From positions 750,411 to 814,410 of the forward strand of contig MNCI01035040.1 in assembly GCA_015680685.1 (NCBI GenBank): DNA of 64,000 bases, read 5' to 3'. The position numbers were made by a program, and so were the translations under genes. The DNA comes from Gnetum montanum (lineage: Eukaryota > Streptophyta > Gnetopsida > Gnetales > Gnetaceae). Shown here piece after piece: positions 10,641 through 21,870 of the stretch. Each line of letters begins with the position of its first letter. Positions within the stretch are counted from its first letter, which is position 1. Below the pieces are notes generated by a model, which was not told the DNA's origin, did no database searches, and saw only the letters and a program-made list of their open reading frames with translations.

Positions 10641-11795
10641 GTGGCTTAATAGCAATATTTGTATTAAGGCAAGAAAGTGGTACAAATTATGAAAGATCTT
10701 CACATCATCATTTGTTATTGATCTTATGTCGAGAATCTTCACTATCATCTATAACCTTCTTATTGATAGTAGTTTTAATATTTGATTAATAATATTCTTG
10801 TTAGACAAGAAAGAATCTACCTTATGAACTATCTCTATAGGTTGTTTACTACTTTCTCTAGTACTAGTATACGTATGCATAGGAACTTCTATATTCTCTA
10901 AATTCTTTATTCCCTTTTGATCATTCTTATTGTTGACATTAATTTGATTTTTCATATCTTCAACTTCAACATATTATTTTTTTAAGAATCTTTTTTCTTG
11001 AGCAAAAAAACGATAAGCATTAAATAAATATCTTTTGCAACAGTAAAAGTTGTAAGAATTAGGATGATTATAATATGTAACTCGTCGAATATAAATCTTT
11101 TCTCCTTACAAATAAAAATTTATTTTTATAATTATTTTAAAAAAATCATCTACAAAAATCAAAAGTTGTAAAAATAGACTTTATATGCTTAGTGAGAGAG
11201 AAGACTAACAATTTCCTCCTCAACTTTTTGAAAAATCAACAGAAGATTATATAACTCAACAAAATATGGAACTTTAGTATATTTCTCATATTGAACATCA
11301 GAGCCCACTTATGAGTAATCAACACTGCATGTTTATGTATAAAAGACACTATATCTAGGCCTCACTACTCCATCAAAGCATGGCTTAACTCAACAAGCAA
11401 AAAAAATGAAGATAATACCTTGCATGGACCTAGATGTCATGTTTTTCCATCACATCATTTAATTATGAAACAAAACTTTGATTATGAGATATGTAATCCA
11501 AAATTTGAATGAACACATTGTGATGAAGAATTAGCAACCATTGACTTATATACATCATTAGGAAGAACAAAATTGGGTATCTTAGTTGCATCAATATCAC
11601 TGGAAGAAAGTGTCATAACATTTTTCTTACCAGCTTATAAATTCGTATTTTCAGAATCAACAGGAAATTTCTACATCGATAAAAGAAGTAGAAATTTTAA
11701 CATTAATTTAAGAAGATGGGAGTAATATAGAACCTCCCATAGGGAAATTCTAGAGAAATTAGATTTTCTAGAGAAAAAATAAAGAGAGAAAAATA
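10641..11795. other. No recognisable gene
   Basis: AT-rich. A short minus-strand open stretch (10749-10955) has Asn/Lys-rich content expected by chance from this composition. No domains seen. Confidence 0.3.
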
Positions 11796-12015
11796 AGATT
11801 TACTGAAAAATATCAAATTCATTGGAGAAACTTTAGTTCCACTAAAATATCATATTTGTTAGAGAAACATCAGATCCATTGAAAAATAAAATTCGCTAGA
11901 AAAACATAAGATCCATTAAAAAAATATAAGATTCGCTGAAAAATATTAGATCTACTGAAAAACATCATATCCATAAAAAAATACCATATCTTCCAAAAAC
12001 CATTAGATCCACTCT
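11796..12015. repeat. Degenerate short tandem repeats (about 20-26 bp)
   Basis: Roughly nine imperfect units of the form GAAAAA(C/T)AT(C/A)AGATCCA(C/T)T(G/A) follow one another, varying in length and base. It reads like an eroded minisatellite or the repeat region of an old LTR. Confidence 0.5.
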
Positions 12016-12079
12016 GGTATTTTGAACATGATCACATAGAAGATAACTATCAAGCCTTGAGCTTATATGGGTAACATAG

Positions 12080-13785
12080 GTATTGTGAATTTTGTGCAAA
12101 TAAACTTTGTATGAAATTCTTTAAGTTTCTAAAAGGAAAGGATCAAGGACCTAAACTAAAATCACTTTATATAAATGATTCCATCATTAAAGATCTTGAG
12201 AGTATTAACAACTTTTTAGCAAATCATTTCTCTTCTAAAGGTTTTAGCAAGGAATCCTTCTAGGCCTATAGAATGCATATTTCTCATCTATATCAAAAGT
12301 GCATTAAAGTATTCTTAAAGCAAAAATTATAGTGGAAGAAATCAAAGTAGTAGCCTTTAGCTTAGCATATGATAAAGGTCTAGGTCTTGATGATTTTCCT
12401 ATTGAATTTTTTTAAGAAGCATTGGATCATCATTGGGGATGATCTCTTCATGTTTTTCAAGAAGCCATTGTAAAATGTTTTTTTGGTAAAAATATTAATA
12501 AAGGTGTAATTCATCTTCTTCCTAAGAATGGAGATCTTCACCATATTGGTAATTAGAGGTTTATTACTCTTCTTAATAATACTTATAAAAGTCTACATAA
12601 ATGCATCACTTGCTGAATTTAGAAAAGTATTGAAGATATCATCAGATTTGAGTAGATTGATTTTGTTAAAGATAGACATATCTTAAATAATGTTATTGCA
12701 ACTTGGGAGGGAATGTAGTGGGCTTCTGATAATAACCAAGACATTGCTTTTATTAAGTTAGATTATGCCAAAGCTTATGACATGATTAAATGGAATCTTA
12801 TTATTTCTTTTCTTTGTAAATAGGGATTTTGTGATTATTTTATTCGACTTGTCTATACCTTGCTCACTAATGCTAATACTCAAGTTGCTAATAATCTTGG
12901 ATTAAGTTCCTCATTTTCTTTTCAATGGTTAGTTCATCCTGTAGCTCCTTATCTTTTTATTATTGTTGCAAATTTTCTTGCATCTAATTTGCATTATGAT
13001 CTACAAAGGAATTTCAATTGATGATCAAGGTATGCAATTGCTTAACATGTACTTTGTAGATGATTCCTTTTTTATAATCTACAATTCTTTGCAAGATATC
13101 ACTATTGTTTTAGCCAAAGTGGGGAATTACTATATGTTATTTACCTCTCAAATCAATTGGCAAAAATTTTCTATTTATTGTAATGGAAATATCGATGAAT
13201 GGGTTACTATCAAGCCTTAGAAAATCTTGAAAAAAGTTTCTATCTTTAAAATTTTAGGAATACTTTTTTCCTTTGAGCCTAATCTTTGTATTTTATGGAA
13301 TTATGTGGTTGATAAAATTGAAAAGGAACTTGATAAATAGAAAAAAAAAAAACCTTCACCCTTATTGGAAACATTTTAGTTATTAAACAAATGCTTTAAT
13401 CAACTCATGTTTATTAATCTAGTTATTAGGCTCCTTATAAAAATTCTTATGAGAGAATTGATCATATTATCTGTTGGTTTTTTTAGTTTGCTAAGCGACA
13501 TAGAAAAGGTTTTTCTAGAGTTTCTTGGGATATTTGCATTAGTAGCATGAGAGATCAAGGACTTGGCCTCATTAATTGTTATAACTAAGGTATTTCTCTT
13601 GCAACAAAATGAATTATAAAGTGCATTAATGGAGATGATGTTTGGATGCTTCTTTTAAGAGATATGCAAGAAAGATTTGAGAAATATAATAGTTTGTCTT
13701 CTAATAACTCTCTTCACCATCTTCTTTTTCCTCAAGCTATTTCTATTCTTTATTTTTCAATTTTTAAAAAATTTGGAAGACATGG
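12080..13785 (+). mobile_element. LINE 2, 5' portion, interrupted by element B
   Basis: L1-like sequence in plus orientation with RT motifs, ending abruptly at 13785 where element B begins. The 5 bases 13781-13785 (CATGG) recur at 26185-26189, and LINE-type coding resumes there, so the two parts were one element before insertion. Confidence 0.72.
12360..13220 (+). pseudogene. LINE 2 reverse transcriptase remnant
   Basis: KLDYAKAYDMIKW (about 12758-12796) is the RT block with the first catalytic Asp, and YFVDDSFF (about 13049-13072) keeps the catalytic DD pair of the FADD box. An open stretch at 12963-13220 holds the palm and thumb. Frameshifts and stops occur upstream. It is diverged from LINE 1, so it is a separate lineage copy. 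Confidence 0.7.
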
Positions 13786-14629
13786 TGATGAGTGGCAAGG
13801 TACCCCTACACCCAACCATGTGAATCACAAAGCGTTCACGTGCGATCTAGTCGAATTCTATGGACTTTATCATTTCTGGTGCACTAGTCCTTTAGGAAGT
13901 GAATCTAGCCTTAAGATCAATCGTTGTCTTCCCAATTACACTTGTGACATTCGTTGGTATGGTTAAGTATAACTGAGGCATCCGATTTTTATCATTTTGT
14001 GTTTTATAGTTTGGTGCTAAAAATGCTAATAAAAGGAATTGGATTAACTAAACTAAATTAACTAATTAACTAGCATTTAACTAATCCTAACATAAGCATC
14101 CGATCCCACTTTCCGTACACATCCCAAACCCATGTATCTACTGCTAGGTGACCAAACGCTATGCTACTGGGGGTACCAAGCAATAACACTATTGGGATTA
14201 CAAAGTGAATACATGTTATGCTCGAAGCAGTCATACTTATGTGTGTAATCTACTTGGCTTAATTGCTTCATTAAGGTAATAACTGGAAAATATTTAATAA
14301 CTAATGAAAAAAATTTAATAAATAATTAAAAACATTGAATGCATAATTGAAATAGCTAATCTATCCAAAGTGCTACAAGGTTTATCAGAAAGCTTGTCTT
14401 TATTGCTGCACACATTGTCGTCCTGAGGTATAACAATGCTCGAATAAAGATCTGTACACTTAATGACTCCTGCTATAGGCACTTGGGGAAAAAATTCAAA
14501 CTCTCAAGTGGAAAAACTACAAGAGTTCGTTGCAACTACAATCTCTACTTGTCATAAATGTGGTTGCAAGTGCGTATTTATAGCTAATTTTCAACACTGT
14601 GTCAACGAGGCCTCATTAATGAGGCTACA
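13786..14629 (-). repeat. Element B 3' LTR (left copy)
   Basis: Aligns over almost its whole length with 25347-26184. Its inner end, which should read ...CTCATCA next to the polypurine tract, is missing exactly where the single ambiguous base (n, 14630) lies. Confidence 0.85.
14396..14451 (-). promoter_or_regulatory. LTR poly(A)-signal stem (element B left)
   Basis: Inverted arms CTTTATT ... AATAAAG(A) (14398-14404 and 14443-14450) enclose about 38 bases containing a GAGCATTG-like block. On the minus strand the 3' arm carries AATAAA, so the signal sits in a stem. Confidence 0.5.
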
Positions 14630-14630
14630 N

Positions 14631-14879
14631 GAATGAAAATTTTTCCTTAACTTCTTTTACAAAATTTGGAAGGTGTGGGATTATTGACTAACTTTTCTTC
14701 AAATAAAACAAATTGACTAACTTGAAAAAAAATGGAGTGCCTAGCTATACAAATATCCACACATTACAAAAAATGAAGGTGTTTAGGATACAAGATTGAA
14801 CACCATGACTCAACTCTTCAAAACTGGATAGCACGTTCCTTGATGGTGTGAAGCTTGTTGGAGAAGATTAGATGGTCCA
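14631..14879 (-). other. Element B 3' spacer
   Basis: Homologous to element A just inside its left LTR (30600-30850): both have GAATGAAAA..., then an ...ACAAAATTTGGAAGG block and GGGATTATTGA. No coding signal. Confidence 0.55.
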
Positions 14880-17724
14880 AGGTAGTCGTGGTTCCTAAGG
14901 CTTCAAGGGACCTTCACTAGCTTCATGCATAGGCAATGATTGAGGTGGCTACTATTATCTTGCTACTACTACAACTTCAAGCAGGAGGTGGAAAGCATCT
15001 AGCAATGATTTCATTTTCTCCTCCTTACTCCTGGGATCATGCATTGTTCATGCAGCTTCCCCAATGTGGGTTGGAACAGGCACATCCCAAGGACATAGGA
15101 TTGTTGGAAATAACTCCTTTGCATTGAAAAACCAGGTAGCAAACTATTTGTGTTCAATGTCAAATGCCTTGACTATGTCTTTCAACTCTTGGTAGTCATT
15201 CATCTATCTAGCTAGGTTCTTAGTTATTGATCGTAGGTCTCTAAATCGTGCTTTGAGAACTTCAAGTTTTATGTTTGTAGCCTTAAGGTTCTGCTTGGCA
15301 TCTTTGTGATGCTTGAACTCTGCCTCGTATTACAGATACGAGCTAGCCACTTTTTGTTCTAATTCTAACTGTGGGTTTTTAGTAGTTAACATTGCCAAGT
15401 TTGCATATTGGAGATTGACCAACTCCATGTATTTTATCGTTTTCTCAATTTGCAACTCCTTCAAGTAGATCTCCACTTTGTTGTAGGTGTCGATCCCATC
15501 AATGATGGGTTGCTACATTTCTCTTCCTTATTGGTGTTACTGGAGGGCTTCATTCCATTTTGCCTTCACCATCTAGATGTGTTTCTCATTAACTTCTTTT
15601 TGTAGGCCAACCTAGTCCTTATATTGATTCTTCACTTTCTCAAATTTGAGGGCCTCATTCTTCCAGGTGGTGATTTCAATGGCAGACATCTGGCATAAGG
15701 CACACACTTCTCCCATTGATAGATTTTGGTTTTCTATGGCCAATATCCTTAGTTCAGTGTTTACCATGGCAATTTTCTCTTACTGTTGATGAATGAATTC
15801 CTGCATTTGGTCCATTTGAGTATCAACATTTTGTAGGCGATAGTTTTGTGCAGTCAAAGCTTCATTATCCTGGCACACCTAGTTTAAGTCCTTCTAAACT
15901 ACATACATTTCAGCTTCAACTATGGATTGTTTAAAGATGGCCATTACTACCTCCTCCTTAGACTTCTAGAATCTTTCTTGAAGTTTTTTGAAAGCTTCAT
16001 CTCTTGTTGCTACTGGGTTGAGGATTGCAGGATTTGCAAGTCAAGCACAGAGTTTAGCAACCTCTGTGACCAAGCATTGGTTTCTTTGTTGAGCCATTTT
16101 AAGTTGCCCCTCTAGGATAATGCATTTTCCCCTTGTGTTAAGTAGCTCTAACTATGTCATAGTAATGTCTTTTAAAAGATCAAAGATGTTAGACTTAGTT
16201 GCCTGGTTTCCACCAGTCGTTCCAGCAACTTTTCATGTTGGGCTACTTCTAACTTTTTACTGACCATGCCTATGGATGTCTACACATTTCAAAGTGTAGA
16301 TACATTAGGTATAGATGTCATGGATGCATTCAATGCTTTAGCTACATGGTCAACCACCACTTCAGTTGTTGTTTCCTACCCTTGATGCTGCATCACCAAG
16401 GCACTTGCTCCTTCACATTTCTTCAACCACATCGACAAAGTGGGGGCATTCCCAGAGATTTTTGGGAATAAATGGTGTTGTGATAATGACACTGTCACCT
16501 CTTGAGCATTGGAATCCAACCTCACAGGTAGTTGCATTCATTGGACAGAGAAGATTAGACCACCCCTTTTCATCTGACTAACTATTCGAACCACCTCATT
16601 AAGGTGATGCATTGCTGGTCGATACACAGATGGATCTGCCCCACTCATTCTTGCATGTTGCTCTTGTTTGCTCAAGAGCTATTCTTGGATTTTGTGTATG
16701 TGTTTAATAACTATGTGAGCCTCAAGTATTATTTCCTAAGTGGGTGGTGATGGTGACTACTCCTCTTCTTGAGTTGTAGTTGGCATTTTATCTTTCATAA
16801 TTTCTAACCATGAGGCTAAGGGAGCATGCCTAAGGGTATCATTTGAATAGTGAACAATGCCTACCCTCTTGCAGAGTTTCCAAATGAGGCATAAAAAGGA
16901 CAAGGTTTTCCTTCAACATTCATTCTCCTTGATGCACTTTTCAATCTCTAAGTAGATTAGCTACAGAAGGTTAATGAGAAATTTCCTACTTAGAGTGATG
17001 CATGCTCAGGCAGAGAAGGTAGTTACCTTGCATGGCCTCACCATTGGATTGAGGTAATAGGTCACCATCTTGAAGTAAATTTTCTCTACTTGTATGAGTA
17101 CACCATACTCCTTACAGTTAGGCCCATAACATCACTGGGTCCACTCCTTCTTAGCCTTAGGATAATGTTTTTTGGACAATTCAAATAGCTGTGTTCCTGT
17201 ATTAGGTAACCCAAGTGCCTATGCAATAGCTTCTGCCGAATCGAATACTTGAATGTCCTTAATTTGACAATGGAACCTAGCCTTCAGCTACTCTAGAAGA
17301 GATATGTCTCTCCCACGTACCACTTCCCATTGGATGTGATGACTAGCCATATGGAAGAGGCTTGTAGTTGTGCCTTGACATCCTTTGGAGCTTTCTCCAA
17401 AAATGGCTTGAAGTTGATCTCTTGAAGAACTGATCTTTGGATCTCTCATATCTTGATGATGTCTAGGCAGACTTGAGTCAAAGTGACCTCAAGCCTTAGC
17501 ATGGGTCTAGGAACTTTTCGTCTTTGGGATTGTTCTATCGGCACTTCTTCTTCTGGAATCTGTTGGATAGATTCCACTTTGGGCTCCTTACAAAGAGCTT
17601 CTATTGCATGGGTTGCTTTTGGTAATTCTTGGCCTTGTTCTTATTGGCCTATTCTAGCTTTGGGCCACGTCTCCTATGGTTGCAAGGGTTCTCTTTCCTA
17701 TAGAATTTTTTGTTTTGGTGCCAT
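14880..17724 (-). pseudogene. Extra coiled-coil ORF downstream of pol in element B
   Basis: Read on the minus strand, a start at 17724 gives MAPKQKIL, followed by a stop at codon 9. Long coding-like stretches follow, split by stops: SNGKWYVGETYL near 17360-17320, then a His/Cys-containing middle section, then Glu/Lys/Gln-rich heptad-like sequence between about 16200 and 15150. It lies in the same sense as pol, between integrase and 3' LTR, the place where Athila elements carry an env-like ORF. I do not recognise the protein: there is no clear signal peptide or membrane segment, and the coiled-coil content differs from a classical envelope. Element C has a homologous copy; element A lacks it. 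Confidence 0.55.
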
Positions 17725-18043
17725 CTATAATCACAATAAGACCATGGTTAGTAATCATTGTGTAACCTTAAAGCAATTGGGATACCTTTATCTCTTAAGA
17801 ATAGTTACACTTGGCTACGTTGTGATTATGGTTGATTTAGTTAATCCAGTTATCATTTATTTATGTATTATCATTAATAAATCATCCCAAAATTTTTTGG
17901 AAGGGCTAATTGTTAAAAAAGTTGATGTTTATATGTTGTTAAGGTTATTAAACCTTTAGGGGAATTAGAAAAATTTCCAAAAATTTTCATTAATTTTTTA
18001 TTGGAAACTGTAAGGTTTGCAGCCTCCATGATAAAGATCTTAC
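17725..18043 (-). other. Possible leader intron of the extra ORF
   Basis: On the minus strand CCGAAG|GTAAGATC (donor after 18044) and GTGATTATAG|ATGGCACC (acceptor at 17725) would bound a 319-base AT-rich intron that ends exactly at the ORF start codon. This rests on sequence pattern only. Confidence 0.35.
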
Positions 18044-18190
18044 CTTCGGTAAGCATAGGATTGAAAAGAGCAAGTGATTTGGACAAACGATTGGGAAGTT
18101 ATGAGCTTTGGAAGGTTTTGGGCTCTGAAAAATTGTAAAAACTCCCTGTGTGTTATGAGTAATTTGCAAAAATTTCCTAAGTGTTTGGTG

Positions 18191-18290
18191 GTATATATAG
18201 CATGACCACATTATGTCGATGAGGCCTTGTTGACAGGGCCTCATCGATGTGGTTAGCTACATCAATGAGGCCTTGTTTGCACAAGCATTG
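18191..18290 (-). promoter_or_regulatory. Internal promoter of element B (TATA box plus palindromic module)
   Basis: A minus-strand TATA box (CTATATATACC, 18191-18200) is preceded by a module of GTCGATGAGGCC, GGCCTCATCGATG and CATCAATGAGGCC (18214-18272). The same words stand at the same place, between LTR start and TATA box, in element B's own LTR (26139-26164). About 150 bases plus the possible intron separate the TATA box from the extra ORF. Confidence 0.55.
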
Positions 18291-19129
18291 ACCATCGTTG
18301 ACTTCTATTGACTTTGGTCAAACTTTCAAAATACAAGAAAATTTTGGATGAAATTAGGGTCAAATGAAATCTTAAAGGACCAAGTACAATATGAAAACAT
18401 GAGAAGAGGGTGTTTAAGCTCATAAATTTGGAAAAATAGAGAAAAAATTGATTTAGTGGATGAATGAAATGAAAGATTAAGTACCATTGAGCGATATACT
18501 CAGTGGAATATGTGAAAGATAGGATTACAACAATGTCAAAGGTAAGGAACCTTAACTAATCAAGCCAAGAGCTATGCAAGTGGATCCTCCCCATAGTAGG
18601 CACATGCCCTTCTTGCCCTTGCATAACCTCAATTGAAGAGTTCATGGACCACACAGTTGATTGATGGCCATGAAAAGTTAAGGACCAACTTGAAAGAATC
18701 TACCTAAGAATCCCAACACATTAGACTGAGACATAGAGCATAACATAGAACCTAGCATGGATAGATGATAGAAAGGGTAGAATGGAGTTCCGAATTAAGT
18801 TCATAAGAAGTTCCTTATGGAATTTATGTTTAAAATAACCCAAGAAGTTCCATCCTCAGTCCACACCAAAACCATCCACTTCGAGTGACTTCACATCATC
18901 ACTCTAAGACCGATCCACCCACTCGAGACACAAGAATGCTTATGCAAAAAAACCACCATTCCACAAAGAGAAGAAAAGAGAAGTAGAAAGTGAGAGAAAG
19001 GGCCTTAGTTAGAGGGGACCTTCAAGCATAGGTGCATGTCGTTTGAGTCCCATAACTAGTGCTTGTAGCTTGTTTATTTGTCCAAATGGTGTGCTTTGAA
19101 TTTCCATTTTTTTTGAAATGGAAATCATA
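18291..19129 (-). other. Element B spacer between integrase side and internal promoter
   Basis: Non-coding, but clearly homologous to element A at about 31250-31920 (shared strings such as AAGAATGCTT...CCACAAAGAG and GGGCCTTAGTTAGAGGG). That homology marks where A and B realign after the extra-ORF block that A lacks. Confidence 0.5.
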
Positions 19130-19140
19130 TGATGAGTCAC

Positions 19141-19233
19141 AATATCACATCCGTGATATCGCGTACATTATATCAGAGCCTTCCATGTAATATTAGATAC
19201 GTGATATTATGGCCTGCCTCATTGCCTATAAAT
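19141..19233 (+). promoter_or_regulatory. U3 module with GATATC palindromes and TATA box
   Basis: AATATCAC, GTGATATCGCG, ATTATATCAG, AATATTAG and ACGTGATATTA follow one another between the LTR start and CCTATAAATC (TATA, 19225-19234). The minus LTR piece at 990-1077 has the same arrangement with more intact CGCGATATC words. Confidence 0.6.
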
Positions 19234-19356
19234 CAGAGGCAGGCATACTTAGTTTGCATAGTTAGTCTTAGTCCCTTACCCAAACTCTTACCTTTTTCCC
19301 TTTCTAGAGATAGAATTATTTCTGAGTGCCCGTGGTAGGAGTTATAAAGTAAATGG

Positions 19357-19410
19357 ATCTTCATTCGAGCATTGTGTACTTGAGCACACCTTGTGGATAG
19401 AAATAAAGAT
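19357..19410 (+). promoter_or_regulatory. LTR poly(A)-signal stem (solo LTR)
   Basis: ATCTTCATT and AATAAAGAT pair around GAGCATTGTGTAC...GAGCACACC. AATAAA lies in the 3' arm at 19402-19407. Matches the stems in elements A and B. Confidence 0.5.
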
Positions 19411-19940
19411 GAACTTTGTGATAAACCTCGTAGCATTCAGAATATATTAATTAATGTTAATTATTGTTACTTAATGCTTTCCTTAGTTAATTAATGTTCT
19501 CTCTCACCCTACAACTCTCCTAAGTAAACACACTTAGCACGATCACTTCCAGCATGTGTGTAACACTTGGTAACCTAGTAACAATTAGCATTTGGTAATC
19601 CCAGTAGTGTTGCACTTGTTCAGGATGTGTATGGAAAGTGAGAACAGATGTTGGTGTTAGGACTAGTTAAAGCATAGTTGAGTAGGTAAATCAGAATTAG
19701 TTACTTACTTATCTCTCTCCTCCCTTTGTAGCACTAGGACATAAAAACTATAAAAATCATGTACCTCAAGTTTACTTAACCATACAATCATGCTATACAA
19801 GTAAGCTTGGGAAGACAATGATTAGTCAACCCATCCTTGTTCTATAAAGGCGGAAGCACTTAGTCCTTGGAATTCAATTGGATCATGCGTGTATGCTCGT
19901 ATTCGTATGGTTGAGCGTATGGATACCTTGCCACTCATCA

Positions 19941-20750
19941 CCATACCATGCAAAGACTTATTTGTGTCGAAGGGGTGTACTTTGAATTCCCATTGTTGTT
20001 TTTTTTTAAATGGGAACCACACCATGCAACAATGTTATTTGACTTCCTATTAGTGGTTGGTGTGGTAAGAAGTTAATGAAAAAACACACAAGCACTCAAG
20101 TAAGTAGAAGAGTAAAAAGAGTATTGAGTCCCCTTGAAGTCACACCCTTTACAAACCTTTGAATCCTTCCTAATTCCAGAACTACTGAGGTCACTAATTG
20201 ATTAAAAGTTTCTTTAATGAAAAGGGACCTCAAATTCCCAGAACAAGGAAAATCATAGAGTTCATTGGATGGGCACATGATGTGGATTCACTACCTATTC
20301 CATGAAAAATAAACCATGTCAAAGTCATTAGACATCAGAATTCAAAAATAGAGACCAGACATCAACAATCACACATTAAGCACAAACCATCATTAGTAAA
20401 CAACAATAGTGGCACTATGTCCTATGGCAATAAAGAAAATTTATTAGCAGAAATGAGGAAATATCATACTTAAATCAAACCAAAAAAATAAAAATATAGA
20501 AGAACGTGTAAAATAGTTAAGAAACTTCAAAGCTACTAAAGATGTAAAACTAGAAAAATTTGAAAAATCAAGAATTTGTAAAAATAAAAAATGTGAAAAA
20601 AGTAGAAAAAATGAGAAGCTAATTTGATGGTTAGCACAGATGATCACCTCCCCCATGACTAAGTTAGAAGGAGGAAATCCAAAAAATAGAACATTGTTGT
20701 CCATCCGTTGAGGTGGTAGTTATACTGGCCTATCTTGGTTCTAGGAAAGG
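19941..20750 (-). other. Element B spacer, non-coding
   Basis: Continues the element B interior. The first 70 bases repeat the DNA just left of the solo LTR (see findings). Similar in order to element A 31920-32560. No open frame longer than expected by chance with recognisable content. Confidence 0.4.
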
Positions 20751-20989
20751 CTTAACTTGTTGGATGTTGACCAATTGCTTTTTATTTGGGCATTCAGGCT
20801 TGTAGATCAACATGGCCCCAAAGGGAAAGGCTTTATCAATTATAAAAGGTCCCTCCCACAATGTTTGGAATTTTTTTTTGGGGTACATGTGTGGGGTTCT
20901 AGTAGAGAACCTTATCTTCTCATTGAAATTTTACTTTCCTAAATCTAAGGTCATGACATTGCTTGCTAAATGCCTTATTCACCACATTC

Positions 20990-21870
20990 AATGATAGGAC
21001 CACTAATCAATTTTCATCTAACACGTTTAGGTTGATTAATCTTTCTTTCTATGCTAGAATTAGGTCAAGATTTAGATCATAGTTTGTTGAGAGTGTATGG
21101 AGCTCAAATTGAATTGGGAGTGTTGGAAGTTTCCTATACACTAACTCATAGGGAGAATAGCCAATAGGAAGCTTCCAAGTTGAATGATAAGCCCAGAGAG
21201 CATCATTAAGTTTTGTACTCCAATCCTTCCTATATTTGCTAATGGTTTGTGTTAGTATTTTTGTGATGTCCTAGTTGGTTACCTTTGCTTGACCATTGGC
21301 TTGGGGGTGGTAAGGTGTTGTTAATTTATGGTCTAGCCCCAAGCATTGCATTAACTTTGTAAAGGTGGCACCTATGAAATGAGTTTCATTATCAGAAATT
21401 AGTGAATGTGGCATCCCAAACCTATTCATAATATTTTGTTGTATAAATTTGGCAACAGTGGATGATGTACAATTAGTAATGGTTGCTGCTTCTACCCATT
21501 TTATGTAGTAGTCAACTACTACTATAATATACACCTTTCCATTGGACATGGGTGTGATGAAACCCATGAAGTCAATGCCCCATATGTCGAAAGGCTCCAG
21601 TGGTTGAATCCACTATTGAGGACCTTCCATATGAGTGGTCATCCTCCCATCTTGTTAACAATGTTCACAAGACTTGACAAATTGGTGGATATCCCTAAAG
21701 ATTGTAGGCTAATAGTATCCTGCCATCAGGATTTTTATGGCCATGCATCTCCCTACATAGTGGCCTTTGCAAGGCCCTTTGTGAGCATCTTAGAGAACAC
21801 ATAGTTGATCTTCGTCAAGGACACACCAGTGGATTAGGCCATCAACACACACCTTGTAAAGGTGTTCATT
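20990..21870 (-). pseudogene. Element B integrase remnant
   Basis: The core is open at 21567-21271: MGFITPMSNGKVYIIVVVDYY starts it, with the first catalytic Asp in VVDYY. GMPHSLISDNETHF carries the second Asp. HPQANGQAKVTN should carry the catalytic Glu after GQA but reads Lys. The N-terminal zinc region and the C-terminal end are broken by stops. Integrase inserts the cDNA copy; this one lacks a catalytic residue. Confidence 0.82.

Larger units (their letters stand above)
19130..19940 (+). repeat. Solo LTR, Athila-type, plus orientation
   Basis: 811 bp running from TGATGAGTCA to CCACTCATCA, with no internal region beside it and opposite in strand to element B. Flanking 5-mers are TCATA (19125-19129) and CCATA (19941-19945), a near-match duplication. 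It is related to the LTR fragment at 851-1092. A single LTR like this forms when the two LTRs of an inserted element recombine. Confidence 0.8.

Noticed and set aside
13646-13966. 106-codon plus-strand open frame
   Set aside because: It crosses the LINE 2 / element B junction at 13786, so it is a chance fusion of two transposons.
17690-18360. Interpreting the internal promoter of element B as another nested LTR
   Set aside because: No LTR start/end words, no target duplication and no second copy flank it. It leads directly into the extra ORF in both B and C, so an internal promoter is the simpler reading, though not proven.
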